Origin: JBAZHE01 sp964547855
GTDB taxonomy: Bacteria > Patescibacteriota > Patescibacteriia > Patescibacteriales > WJLG01
Length of the DNA: 64,000 nt
Assembly: GCA_964547855.1 (NCBI GenBank)
Contig: CAZJPG010000003.1
Location: 27,010-91,009 of the forward strand
Direction of reading: 5' to 3'
Both the position numbers and the translations under genes were made by a program. The stretch's first letter is position 1; the number at the start of each line of letters is the position of its first letter. Below are positions 1 to 10,400 of this stretch, piece after piece. Under the pieces are notes generated by a model, which did no database searches, was not told the origin of the DNA, and was given only the letters and a program-made list of their open reading frames with translations.

Positions 1-731
1 TTTCCGACAGCCCCATTATTCCTAAAATCCTTGAAATCTGAATAGTATTCGTATTCCCCTTTCTCTGCTGGTGCCGTAAAATTAACAACCCTAGTCTCGT
101 TAAACCCTAAACCAACATACACACCTTTTAAGAGCGGGCTGGAAAAACGAAAATTAGCCATATCGCCGCCGCCAGCGGTCACTGCCAAGGAAACTAATTG
201 CCCAGCCTTAACGGTAAAACTTGAAGGGGTTATGGAGTGAGAGTCAACCACCAACTTAACAGTCCCTTTCGGCAACTGCCCTCCTTCGACCGGAAAAGAC
301 TGTTGCGGCGCGACCTGAGACCCAGCCTCTGAAGAATTATCGGCGACCACTCCTTGCATGGTTAAAACCTCTCCCGTATCCAATGATATTGGGCTAGTTC
401 CCTCTGCTATGATTATCGCCTCTTCTGTGGATGTTTCAACAGAACCATCATCCTTAACTCTATTAATGTTAACTGTCTTTATAATTCCATCGTCACCGGA
501 TGATGTTTGAATATCCTTAGCCTGCTCTATGATGTCCTTAGTATTATCAGATGCTGTTTTATCTTGAGATGAGCTTGAAATTTTATTAACTGGGATATTT
601 TCGGTCGTATTGCCTGGTTGTTGATAATTTGGTTTAGGCAGACCAATAAAAAGAAGATAGCCAAGCACGCCGATCAACACAATAACGGCGACCAACAACA
701 AAATCATTAAAATTTTATTACTACCCTTCAT
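1..731 (-). CDS. Membrane-anchored cupredoxin-like protein, C-terminus beyond window edge
   Basis: An open frame runs from an ATG at 731 to the window edge with no stop, so the C-terminus is missing. Residues 1-6 (MKGSNK) precede one hydrophobic helix (about 7-28), then a Ser/Thr/Asp-rich linker, then a beta-rich domain containing PSSFTVKAGQLVSLAVTAGG and FTAPAEKGEYEYYSDF. This is the pattern of a cupredoxin fold (plastocyanin / COX2-like) held outside the membrane. The usual His after strand 3 and the Cys after 'YEYY' are not present (YYSDF instead of YYC), so copper binding is doubtful. The gene starts 12 nt after the stop of the preceding repeat protein, so the two are probably co-transcribed. 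The function is unknown; a structural or electron-transfer-derived surface domain is an inference. Confidence 0.6.
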   Translation of the reverse strand, partial: MKGSNKILMILLLVAVIVLIGVLGYLLFIGLPKPNYQQPGNTTENIPVNKISSSSQDKTASDNTKDIIEQAKDIQTSSGDDGIIKTVNINRVKDDGSVETSTEEAIIIAEGTSPISLDTGEVLTMQGVVADNSSEAGSQVAPQQSFPVEGGQLPKGTVKLVVDSHSITPSSFTVKAGQLVSLAVTAGGGDMANFRFSSPLLKGVYVGLGFNETRVVNFTAPAEKGEYEYYSDFKDFRNNGAVG

Positions 732-743
732 AATATATTTGGA

Positions 744-3700
744 CTATTGTAAATTAACCAATGTCAAAATGGAATTTTTATCTGAAGATGAATCCTCCAA
801 AGCCTTGCCAATTATCGCTCCAACGATCAAGTCACTGGCTTTCATAGCCTCTCCTTCGACACCAGAAGTGGTCAAAAGGTCCCCCTTTACTATTGGTCCA
901 TTACTTTCATTGACTCTTACAGGAACAACACCGGACATGGCTATCGGCACTTTTTTATCAGACTCGTCCAATCCTAATTTTTCTCCAATATTAATAGCCG
1001 GATCTGTCGAGAGCACGCCGACCACACCACGATCATAAGCCTCATCACAAGCCTTGACCGACTTGGCTTTGCCATCGGCCATGACCAAGACCGTACCTAA
1101 AGGATATTCCTTGTCGGCAGAGAAATACTCTGAAACATCTCCAGAACCAAGAGTCAAATCGCCGCTTATCTTGGCCGTGCCTTCAACATACAGCTTATAC
1201 GAACCTGGATTAGTCGTACCGATGCCGACATTGCCAGAAGTGTTTATTACAAAATTATTCTTTATGTTCATGTCTATGCTAGTAACGGCATATTGTATAT
1301 CGGAATATCCGCTCGGGATCGATCCAGCGGTCCAATCGACTGCGGTCCAACCAGAATTGATATCATTATCACTCATGATATATCTAACGCTGTTATTAGA
1401 GGCATTCTCGACGTAGACTTCAAGATACACCGTCGCATACATGTCAGAAGTCGAATAAACGAAGCGAACAGCAGAAAAAGTGTTTGTCCCATGTCTGACA
1501 TTAGACAAAAGATTAAAAGTTTTTCTAGTGTTGTTGTCAGGACCGGGATACATAACTCCTGCATAGAAATAAGCCGACTGATGGCGACCGCTGGTCATAT
1601 CCATAATATTGAACATGGCAGAGGCGCGATTTCCAGAACTTTGGGCTATTCTATACCAACCAGAAGAACCGATCGTGGAATTGTTTCCCTGACGTATCGC
1701 CTTATTGTAAACATTATATATCAATCCNNNNNNNNNNATTGACGTCTAAGGTGTAACCAGGGCCAGTAGTGCCAATGCCAACGCTAGTACCATTGTTATA
1801 GATATTACTACTAGACACCCAAGAAGTTCCATTAGATCGCAAAGTGTACCCGGAAATACCAGCTGCAGATGGGACACCGCCGGAAGTCATGGATTTAACA
1901 TAGGAAACTGAAGCTGCGTAGTCGTCCGATGGCGGAACTCCAGTATTCAAGCCGCTAATGCCTCCCCCGGAAGCATCAAGAATCGAACCAGTGCCACCAT
2001 TAATATCCAGATAAGTGCCAGGACCGGTAGTGCCAATACCAATATTACCACTGGTAAAAGTCACGTTGCCATTACTTCTGGAAGTCATAAACTCATGACT
2101 TTCAGCACCTTCTCTTTCGTTTATAAAATGCCAAGTTCCTGGAGATGGTTCCGCGGAATCCTCGACATACCTAGTATAAAGATCTCTATCAGTGGCATAG
2201 ACCTTAAGGCCCTGATTCGTTCCACCAGATCTAGTAACCCAAAATGCTGTATTACCAGTAGCATCACTCTGATTACTTACCATTACTCCTCCTCGCACAT
2301 CAAGAAGTTGCCCCGGATTATTGGTTCCAATGCCCACGTTACCTCCTGTAAAATATGAATTCTCGGCTCTAGTTGATTGAACTGAACTCTTCCAGCGCGC
2401 ACCATCGTCCCAAAGCGAGACATTACTAGCTACATTCCAAGAACCAGAACCATTATTCGAGGCATACCAATTCGTTCCATTACCTGGATCCATGACCAAC
2501 ATATTATTATTATTGTCGTCTGAATTCTGCACCCAAGCGCCATTGCTATAATAAATACCTGACGATATATATGTCTGACTATCCCATGGCAGTATCGAAA
2601 ATACAGGATTGGTCGTGCCATCTCTCTTGGCCATTACCAGTGTCGCATCATTATTACCGTTCGTTCCGGATATAGACAATCTAGCATCGCCATACAAATT
2701 TCCATCGCCTATAGCCACGTTGGTTCCATTGTTGAATATAGTATTATTACGAGACCAACTGGAGCCATCACTGCGTAATGTATAGCCGCTAAAGCCAACC
2801 GGAGAAGGTAATCCTCCGCCAGTCGAGTAGTCGACATAATATTTAGAGGCAGCCTCATTAGAAGATATCGGTACCTCGCTCAAGCCAACGATGCGACCGT
2901 CGCCAATAGAAATGCGATTGCTACTAGCAGCACCGTCAAGAGACAAAAGAGTCGTTGGAGACGTTGTCGCTATGCCGACGTTGCCCGCATTTGGCTGGAG
3001 AATAAGCGGTCTGTTAATGGGGTTTTTCAATCCTCCAGAAGTTGATACTTGGATTACTCCATAATCAACAGTTGAGGTTACTCCGAATATATTAACCACT
3101 GCATTTTGACCGGCTGATCTGATAGATAAAGCTGCATCAGGTGCCGTCGTCCCAATCCCAACGTTACCACCCCTCCGCATAGTCATAACTGGCGTGCCCC
3201 AAGCTATTCCCGTGTCTTTACCGGTAGAATTTGGTGAAATATAAAAAGACATGGTCCCACCGTTGCCGGCAAAAAATATCATACCAGCCCCACTGTTATA
3301 ACCACCGACATTGTTGGCATAATTAATAGAGTCATCATGGGCTAGATTATAAGTGGCGTCGGCTTTATAACCATTCCAAATCAAGGCATGAGAACCGGAA
3401 TAACCATCCTCGGCTAATTGAGTGTAAGTATAATTACCTCCATCAGGATCATGAAAACTAAAAGATGATGTCAAAGCATTAACATTTCTACCACTACCAA
3501 AATGAACTCCACCATTGACTTCAAGTTTTGTGCCTGGATTATTAGTGCCTATTCCTACATTGCCAGTATTGTTACTGTATATATTATTGCCATTCGGACG
3601 CCAGTAGGTATATGAAGAAGTAGCCTGTGAGACACGGTAATCGACGTAATAGCGCGAAGCCGCCTCACTCCAAGAGAGTGGGATTTCGTTTATGTTTGTG

Positions 3701-4257
3701 ATACGTCCACCGCCGACGTTTATAGTATTTATTCCAGCGCCAGCGTCTACGGCCATCAAAACCGCAGGTGTAGTCGACCCAATACCGACTCGACCATTCT
3801 GAACTATAAAACCGTAAGTATTTGGATTTGACTGGTACGCATTACCAGAACTGATCCAAATGGTTCCTTGTTTGCTTTGAGCCGTATTGGCTGTATTTAT
3901 AGGATCGGCGACATTGCCAGTAGGAGGATTTCCTGTCGGGTTCTGCCAAGCGGCCATAACGAAAAATGGAGCCAAAATAGAAGATATCAAGATCAAGACG
4001 CCAGAGACGATCGACAATGTTTTTTTGCCAGCACTAAGTTTCGTTTTCTTTTTTGGTGCAACCACTTTCTTCTTAGTCGCGCCATAAGATGTTCTTTTTC
4101 TTTTAATTGAGGATGTCTTCTTAGTCTTGTTAATACCAGAAAACTTCCGGCTTTTTACCGGCTTCTTTAAAGTTTTTGTCTTATTCTTCTTTTCTACCCC
4201 CCTCTTTATGGGCATCTTATTTTTATTAATGGCTTTTCTAATCGACTGGCAAACCAT
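744..4257 (-). CDS. Surface repeat protein with GNVGIGTT repeats, split by an N gap
   Basis: A Lys-rich cytoplasmic N-terminus (about 85 residues) leads into one membrane segment (LSIVSGVLILISSILAPFFV) and then a long beta-rich ectodomain. The ectodomain carries many copies of a GNVGIGTTxPG-type repeat, as in tail-fibre, collar and adhesin-like proteins. The C-terminal domain (from GDVSEYFSADKEYPLGTV) is a conserved end module of such fibres. The 10-N gap at 1728-1737 interrupts the frame. Leaving the Ns out gives an uninterrupted frame of 1167 aa and restores the expected 'LDVNG' at the join, so this is probably one intact gene. The start at 4257 overlaps the upstream gene by 20 nt and has a GAGA-like site; ATG 4215 is an alternative. 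It probably acts as a cell-surface fibre or attachment protein. Confidence 0.75.
1728..1737. other. Assembly gap of 10 Ns
   Basis: A run of 10 Ns lies inside the GIGTT-repeat surface protein. The flanks join in frame if the Ns are removed. Confidence 0.95.
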
Positions 4258-4564
4258 TTTTAATTCGTATCTCTCGATTGGACATCTCCGTGATCTTTTG
4301 GACTGTCTCTGGTCTTACTGTATTGTATTTTTTTAAATCCTCTTGAATCAATTTATCGCCCTCCTCTTTTAAATTTTTGTTCTTATCAGATAAACCCAAA
4401 ATATCATCGACTTCGGATATCCTCTTTTCCATTTCCGCTTGACGCCGAAGGTCATCCAAAGCCATGGAGTTATACTCTAGCCGAATTCTATATGTGGCAA
4501 ACAAAGCAATAAAAAGAAAAAAGGTTAAAAAAAGTAATATTCTTATAGCTTTATTTGGTGACAT
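4238..4564 (-). CDS. Small single-pass membrane protein of unknown function
   Basis: This 108-residue protein has a hydrophobic N-terminal helix (about residues 8-26) followed by a highly charged, probably coiled-coil region (AEMEKRISEVDDILGL and onward). In length and layout it resembles FtsB/DivIC-type septum proteins or small scaffold proteins, but no diagnostic motif is visible and I do not assign it. It lies 51 nt after dgkA and overlaps the start of the downstream repeat protein by 20 nt, which points to translational coupling with that surface protein. Confidence 0.6.
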   Translation of the reverse strand: MSPNKAIRILLFLTFFLFIALFATYRIRLEYNSMALDDLRRQAEMEKRISEVDDILGLSDKNKNLKEEGDKLIQEDLKKYNTVRPETVQKITEMSNREIRIKNGLPVD

Positions 4565-4615
4565 CTTATCAAAAAGGGCGAATCGCCAATTGACTCAACA
4601 CGATTGGTGCCCATG

Positions 4616-4987
4616 TTATTTCAAAAAATAAGGTACGAACACGAACAAGCCAACGGCAACCGCTGAAATCGACGATATCATCACGGCAGCGGCCATTATG
4701 TCTTTTACTTCTTTTATATAAACGTGAATCCTTGGCTTAAGAACATCAGCCACTCTTTCCAAGGCACTATTTATGATCTCGGCTAAAACCACTAACGATA
4801 TAGACATTATCACAAGACACCACTCTACGGGTTTTATCCCCATGTAAGCGGCCAGTATCAATATTATTATAGCAACCAAGGACTGTATCTGTAAATTTTG
4901 TTCTTCTCTAAAAATCTTAAACAGCCCTCTAAAAGAATAGCCAAAGCTTTTAATAAGCCTATTTATTCTTAACATTTTTTTTACCAT
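4616..4987 (-). CDS. dgkA: Prokaryotic diacylglycerol/undecaprenol kinase (DgkA family)
   Basis: This 123-residue integral membrane kinase has three hydrophobic helices and the family signature around AEIINSALERVADVL followed by KEVKDIMAAAV, which matches the conserved E-x-x-N-[ST]-A and K-D-x-A-A-A-V blocks. Family members phosphorylate diacylglycerol or, in Gram-positive-like cells, undecaprenol, which recycles the lipid carrier for cell-wall synthesis. The start overlaps the 3' end of ybeY by 29 nt, a common ybeY-dgkA arrangement. The choice between lipid substrates cannot be made from this sequence; undecaprenol is the more likely in a cell with peptidoglycan. Confidence 0.9.
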   Translation of the reverse strand: MVKKMLRINRLIKSFGYSFRGLFKIFREEQNLQIQSLVAIIILILAAYMGIKPVEWCLVIMSISLVVLAEIINSALERVADVLKPRIHVYIKEVKDIMAAAVMISSISAVAVGLFVFVPYFLK

Positions 4988-5384
4988 TGAATTCGGATAG
5001 CAATTTTTCGCCTTCGGCGATCATGGACAAGCGATCTTTCTCTGTAGAATCATCTCGACCTATCAAATGAAGTAGGCCATGAACGACTATAAACAATAAT
5101 TCATGTTTAGCTGAATGGCCTAGTTGTTTAGCTTGCTTTTTGATCTGCTCGTTGTCTATGACTAACTCCCCCAAAGAATCTTCATCGCCGTCAAAAGACA
5201 AAATGTCAGTAGTTCCGCTTTTCCCCCGGTAAGTGGAGTTTAATTTGCGCATCTCCTTACTGTCGACAAAAGCTAAGGAAACATCACGGGAGCGCAGTTT
5301 GAATTTCTTCAAAAAAGCCTCTACCACATCCTTGACTGCCCGACGATCGAAGACCGCGCGAGCGACGTTGTTTATCTCTACCAT
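4959..5384 (-). CDS. ybeY: YbeY rRNA maturation endoribonuclease
   Basis: This 141-residue UPF0054 protein has LNSTYRGKSGTTDILSF (family LNxxYRxxxxxTDVLSF) near residues 49-65 and the metal site HGLLHLIGRDD. YbeY is a zinc-dependent RNase used in 16S rRNA 3'-end maturation and ribosome quality control. The usual third metal ligand (H-x3-H-x5-H) is Asp here (H-x3-H-x5-D). Asp can bind zinc, so activity may be kept. It overlaps dgkA downstream by 29 nt and follows the membrane protein at 5397-6515 with a 12-nt spacer, so it belongs to the same minus-strand run. Confidence 0.9.
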   Translation of the reverse strand: MVEINNVARAVFDRRAVKDVVEAFLKKFKLRSRDVSLAFVDSKEMRKLNSTYRGKSGTTDILSFDGDEDSLGELVIDNEQIKKQAKQLGHSAKHELLFIVVHGLLHLIGRDDSTEKDRLSMIAEGEKLLSEFNGKKNVKNK

Positions 5385-5396
5385 TTTTAAATCTCT

Positions 5397-6515
5397 TTAT
5401 TTAACCTCTAAAGCAAAGCTCGAGACCATCATGCGGAAAATATTATAATAGGTCATGTCGCCCTCACTGGACGGGACATAAGATATGGTGAATATTCCAG
5501 TCTTATCAGCATCAGTCAGATAAAACACGCCACTATCTTTGTTGTATAAACCCTCCCATCCATTTTTAACTATTATATCTGAAAGAGTAGCTAGAGAATC
5601 AGAGAACTGTTCGTTATACCAAAGCAATATCCCTTTCTTTTCGGTATTTTGTTCGTAAACAACCTGAACAAAGGAATTGTCCGACGAAGAGAATATCACA
5701 GAATCCCCTGTCTTTTGCACTCGCCAGACAGAAGGATAAAATATAGAGAATTTTTTCTGGTCATCCTTGTATTGAGAAATATTCATGTTGGCAGCTAAAC
5801 GACCAGGTCCGGCCGGATTATACAGATTATCCAATTCTGAAGAATCAGAAAAAGTATCGCCATCAGAATCCACAAGATTTATGTTAGTGCCGATAAGCGC
5901 CTCTTCTTTATCAGAAAGACCGTCATTATCTAAATCAACTATAGTAGCTGTTTGTCCTTTTGGTACGGCAGGGACGCTTGTAGTTGATACAGTAGTACTT
6001 GTCGCTATCTGTGGAATAGTAGAAGTAGCGGTTGTTGTCGCCGGTTTTGTCTCCACTACGGCCGGGGAGTTTGTGGCTACAGTTGGAGTTGGCTGCTTCT
6101 CTTCTTTTTTTTCTGGCTCAGTATTACTAGTCTCATTCTTTTCCGTGACCGATGTAGATGTTTTATTAGTATTCGTTTGAGTAGTTGGCTTGGTTTGGGT
6201 TTGTGGCGATACGACCTTTTGCGGATTTATCAAAAAAGCATAAACCAAATAGACCGCAGCGGCCATAACGATCAAGCCGACGATCATAATAACAGCTCCA
6301 ACAGCCTTGGTCTTCTTTCTTTTCTTATCAGGAACACTAACCTTAAATCTGTGTGGCATAGTCCTAATAAGAAGATTCTTCTCTATCTCTTCATCGATCT
6401 TGTTCGGCTGCTTGCCAGGAATGTCCTGACCAGAAGAACCACTGCCAGACGGAGCGGTGGAATCGTTTAAGTTGTTAACCTCTTCTTCCATTTGATTTTT
6501 ACCTGAAATCTGCAT
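5397..6515 (-). CDS. Membrane protein with TSP3-like calcium repeats and a C-terminal PsbP-like domain
   Basis: This 372-residue protein has a cytoplasmic head with a basic stretch (VPDKKRKKTK), one membrane helix (about 73-96), a Thr/Pro-rich stalk, a thrombospondin-type-3-like calcium motif (DLDNDGLSDKEEALIGTN, then VDSDGDTFSDSSE), and a C-terminal globular region beginning KFSIFYPSVWRV. That last pattern is typical of PsbP-like surface domains. The protein should face outwards and be stiffened by Ca2+. It shares its layout, including a closing N-P-x-GPG-x-L motif, with its neighbour at 6530-7393, so the two are probably paralogues. The start at 6515 is used; ATG 6491 (MEEEVNN) is possible. 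No enzymatic function is visible. Confidence 0.75.
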   Translation of the reverse strand: MQISGKNQMEEEVNNLNDSTAPSGSGSSGQDIPGKQPNKIDEEIEKNLLIRTMPHRFKVSVPDKKRKKTKAVGAVIMIVGLIVMAAAVYLVYAFLINPQKVVSPQTQTKPTTQTNTNKTSTSVTEKNETSNTEPEKKEEKQPTPTVATNSPAVVETKPATTTATSTIPQIATSTTVSTTSVPAVPKGQTATIVDLDNDGLSDKEEALIGTNINLVDSDGDTFSDSSELDNLYNPAGPGRLAANMNISQYKDDQKKFSIFYPSVWRVQKTGDSVIFSSSDNSFVQVVYEQNTEKKGILLWYNEQFSDSLATLSDIIVKNGWEGLYNKDSGVFYLTDADKTGIFTISYVPSSEGDMTYYNIFRMMVSSFALEVK

Positions 6516-6529
6516 TGTTTATTGGATTA

Positions 6530-7393
6530 TTAATTGGTCTGAACCAATTTTCCTGGCCCCTTTGGATTATAGCCGGACTGAACCTCTTTGCCATCAAGAT
6601 ATCCATCAGCATCTGTATCGGCCTTGTTTGGGTCTGTCAAATATTTTTTAACTTCATCGTAATCAGAAAGCTCGTCGTTATCAGTATCTACTTTAAGAGG
6701 GCTAGTCTTGAAAGCATTGACTTCTTCACCGTCAGTAAGACCATCTCCATCAGTGTCAGGCTTTGCAGGGTCAGTCCCTAAATCAACCTCTTGCTTGTCG
6801 GTCAACATGTCTCCGTCCGTATCATTGTTATCAACACTGTTTTCTTGAGTGGTCGTGGAAATCGGATTATCACCATTCATCACTTCAGAGCTTGTGGCCT
6901 TTTCTGTGGTCACTGAAGGCATTGTATTATCCTCTGGCATTCCACTATTTTTTTCTATATTCTCAGGAATCGCTGTTGCCTTGTTATCATCTTTGACCTC
7001 CGTAGTTGGCTTATCCTCTGGCGTTGCGATCGGTTGAGTCTTTTTCGGCACAACAACATCATTGGTCGTTGATCCAGATATCAAATCTTTTATACCAGTA
7101 AACCCAAAGAATTGGCTAGCCACAACTAATCCAGCTATAGCCAATATCAATACAACAATTATTGCGATCAACAATTTCAAAACCAATCCTCCTCCTTTTG
7201 TTTTATTTGCGACCTTCAACGGCTCTGGAATACCCTGCCCACTATTAGTCTTTGGAATACCAGCTTCTTTTACGCCAGAAAAGATATCCTCAACCTTTCC
7301 CTGAGGAGGAAATTGTGGCGCAGCCGCTTGTGTGGCAGCAGATGGCTGTTGATTGTTTTGATCGTTTTTACTCTCTTCTAAATTTTCAAACAT
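6530..7393 (-). CDS. Membrane protein with four TSP3-like calcium-binding repeats
   Basis: This 287-residue protein has a Gln/Ala/Pro-rich N-terminus, one membrane helix (LLIAIIVVLILAIAGLVVA, about 74-92), a Thr/Ser/Glu-rich stalk, then four Asp-rich repeats of the form DTDGDGLTDGEEVNAFKTSP. The repeats end in YNPKGPGKLV. They match the thrombospondin type 3 / EF-hand-like loops common in outer surface proteins of CPR bacteria. The gene is 14 nt upstream of the 372-aa paralogue and 42 nt downstream of the giant 2265-aa protein. It probably serves as a Ca2+-dependent stalk or spacer on the surface; a specific partner cannot be named. Confidence 0.75.
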   Translation of the reverse strand: MFENLEESKNDQNNQQPSAATQAAAPQFPPQGKVEDIFSGVKEAGIPKTNSGQGIPEPLKVANKTKGGGLVLKLLIAIIVVLILAIAGLVVASQFFGFTGIKDLISGSTTNDVVVPKKTQPIATPEDKPTTEVKDDNKATAIPENIEKNSGMPEDNTMPSVTTEKATSSEVMNGDNPISTTTQENSVDNNDTDGDMLTDKQEVDLGTDPAKPDTDGDGLTDGEEVNAFKTSPLKVDTDNDELSDYDEVKKYLTDPNKADTDADGYLDGKEVQSGYNPKGPGKLVQTN

Positions 7394-7435
7394 AGGAAAT
7401 ATACTAATGATTATCTATCTTGTGAAATTCTATCA

Positions 7436-10400
7436 TTATTTGACTCTTTGCGCCACAATAAAATCATCTATATAAAACTCTGTACCATCGGAATCAGTGG
7501 AATTATAACCAATGGACATACCAACCTCATTATGATTTACACCAGAAGAATTATATAGTTTGGAAAGTCCTTCGGTGTAGGTAAAGTTTTGAAAATATAA
7601 ATACCATCCATTATAAGGACCATCGTTGTAGACTCCAGCTGGAATAGTATTCATCGCCACATACTCATAGCAATCCTCTTGCAAAGGGTAATAGCAGCAC
7701 CTTGAGGAATTGCTAGGGCACTCATGCCAAGAACCACCCCAAGCAGAACAACTTCCACTAATCTTGCTTCGGCAATACGATAGCCAACCAAGGTCGTAAC
7801 CCAATATTGGCCTAGTGTTGGTGTCTATCCGCCCTTTATAATAAAAAGCTACTAAATAATCCTCTCCGACCTGCCAGTCAAGGTTAGACACGTTATAGAC
7901 AACCTTGCCCCACATAACACGATTAGTCCATGGCCAAGGCAAGCTCGACCCAGCAGAGGCCACACAAGGACCGCCAGAATTACAATCCAAAGAAGTCTTA
8001 AATGTACAAGTAGAGCCATTGAAGGTCGGTAAGTAAGAAGTCGGATAGGCATCATATCCCGGTGCCGCTCTAGCCATTAACTCATTACCACAGACACCTG
8101 GATATGGCACATCAGGGGCTTGCCACAAGCTCAAACTTCGACCGCCGGAAAAAGAAGTAGTATTGCTTATACCAATCCTAACTTTAGGCCCTCCATTAGC
8201 ATATCTAACGTTCCAATTGGTCGGAACACCACCTAAGGCGCCATCTTCAAAGCCGACATTAGTTAAGGTGTTGCGGTAAGTATAAGAAGATTGACTTGGT
8301 ATCAATATTATTTCGTCAGCCCGCTCACTCTCGTTTCCAGCCGCATCTACGGCAGTAACGGTAATAAAGAACTGCCCCCTAGTGTTGGTATAGCTAAATG
8401 ATGCTTCCTTATAATCCTTGCCAGATGCGGCATCTCGCCCAATGACTTCTATTGGCTGCCCACCATAACTAGCGTGGTTAGTCCCCCAATAAAGTATGTA
8501 TTTAACCGCATCGTCACTATTTGGCGTCCAATGGACATTTATAACTCCAGCCGGAATCGAAACAGAAAAATAATCAGATCTTTTCATTTCTGTTGAGCCA
8601 TAACTAACTGGCTCGACGTCTTCCACCTTGGGCAAATCGCCATTTTCAAAGAATGTTACCTTAAAAGCGCCAACTCTTTCAGCAGAAGTGCCATCGGAAC
8701 GAGTGGCAGAAACGACAAAATAATACGGGGTTCCGGTAGCAAAATTCGATATCGCCTCGATCTTTTTACCCTCTACCAAGGCCTGTCTAACAGGAACAGA
8801 AACTACGTTTGGATAATCATTCAATGCGGTACCCCAACGCAAATCAAAGGTGCTGGCATGATTAATGACCTCATCAGGAGAGCCATCAACAGATAATCCA
8901 GCTGACACCTTTTCGTTTTCAGTCCGGCTCCAAGGAGATATCTGATATGAGACATTAATAGGTATGGTCGTTCTTGGTGATTCAGCTAATACTCCGGAAG
9001 GTTTTCCTGGAGGCAAGGTGTCATCAGGAGTAACCTCGACCTCATTAGAATAGTCGCTTTCTTCGCCATTACTATAAATTGCGGTAATGGCAAAATAATA
9101 ATCCTTAGTCTTGTCTAGATCCTTTACTATAACTGGGAGATGAGTGACATAAGGCGCTTGAGACACTGGAACTTTATATGAAGACGGGTATGGAGCTCCA
9201 GATTTAGCACCATAATAAATTTTATATTCCGAAACGGTTTGAGCCCCGGTTGGGTCAACTACTTGGTCCCAATCTAATTCAACTTCTCCGCCACGCGGTA
9301 TTGGCCTAACTTCTAAATTAGTGCTTTCGACCGTCGGTGGAGTTTGACGGAAAAAATATGATTCCTTAAGTACATCACTACCAGAAACCGAACCTCTAGT
9401 CACATCATCGCCCAAGACTGGTAGGTCATCGGCAGTTCCTGGAGAACCTTCATCACGACAATAATACAGCTCATATTTCATATCCAAACAACTTCCAGTC
9501 AAGCAATCCATGCCCCGAGGATTATCCAACCATGGTCTCCAAGTTCCATCGGCTGCGATATTCGGCCAAGGATTTTCACACAAGAATACATAAGCGGTCG
9601 AAGTCCCCTGCTCTCCATCACCAACCGAAGACAAAGCGGCATCAGTTAATCTGATTGTCGCAGTTATATCTGTACGGCGATCCGTCACATCGTTTGCTGC
9701 TCTAACCAATTTCTCTGCCTTAGTCGGACCGAACGGACCGCTGACAAAGCTGACCACAGCAGGATCGATAATATTCCAATCCCACTCCCAAGAATATCCT
9801 GGAGCGGCGAACAATGTCTCCCCTCTAAAGCTCAAGGCCTTGGCAGTGAATTTTTTATCAGCGTCACGGACTGTATCAAAAGACTTTGTCGTCGAAGATG
9901 TGTCGTTTTCATTAAGGTCGTTCTCAACCTTGGAGAATAGATATGAATCTGGTGATATCACTACATGATCTATGTCGCAAATACCCTTATTACCACCTTG
10001 ATCTGGCCTTGTTCTAAACGACCAAATATACGAGGCGGGATAACTAATACCATTGAACGAAGATGAATTATCGACTCTAGTATTAGAACCATTGCCTATC
10101 AATGTATTCATTCCAATCCCCCAATAGCTCTTAATTCCGGCCGAATTATCTAAGGCTGGATCGCCTTTGACTATGACAAAATATTTTCGATCGGTATCCA
10201 AAATCTTTCTTGGCTTGAATTTTATTATTGTTGGACCACTTTCCGGATCAAGGTTTTCAGTGCTGACATTTCCGGAGATAGAACAATAATTCATATACAC
10301 CAACGGTGGGTCGCTAGCTATAGCGGCAGGTGCGAAGACTTTGTTAAAGGTTGTTTTAACCTTATTTAAGGCTATCTTTATAGTCCTACTAAAACCACCT

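Noticed and set aside
1714..1740. Termination of the repeat protein at the Ns (ending XXXXIDI)
   Set aside because: An artefact of reading 10 Ns as real length. Removing the Ns restores the frame.
1740..3760. Repeated GIGTT coding units as a possible CRISPR or DNA satellite array
   Set aside because: The repeats are irregularly spaced, encode a protein motif, and lack constant direct repeats with unique spacers.
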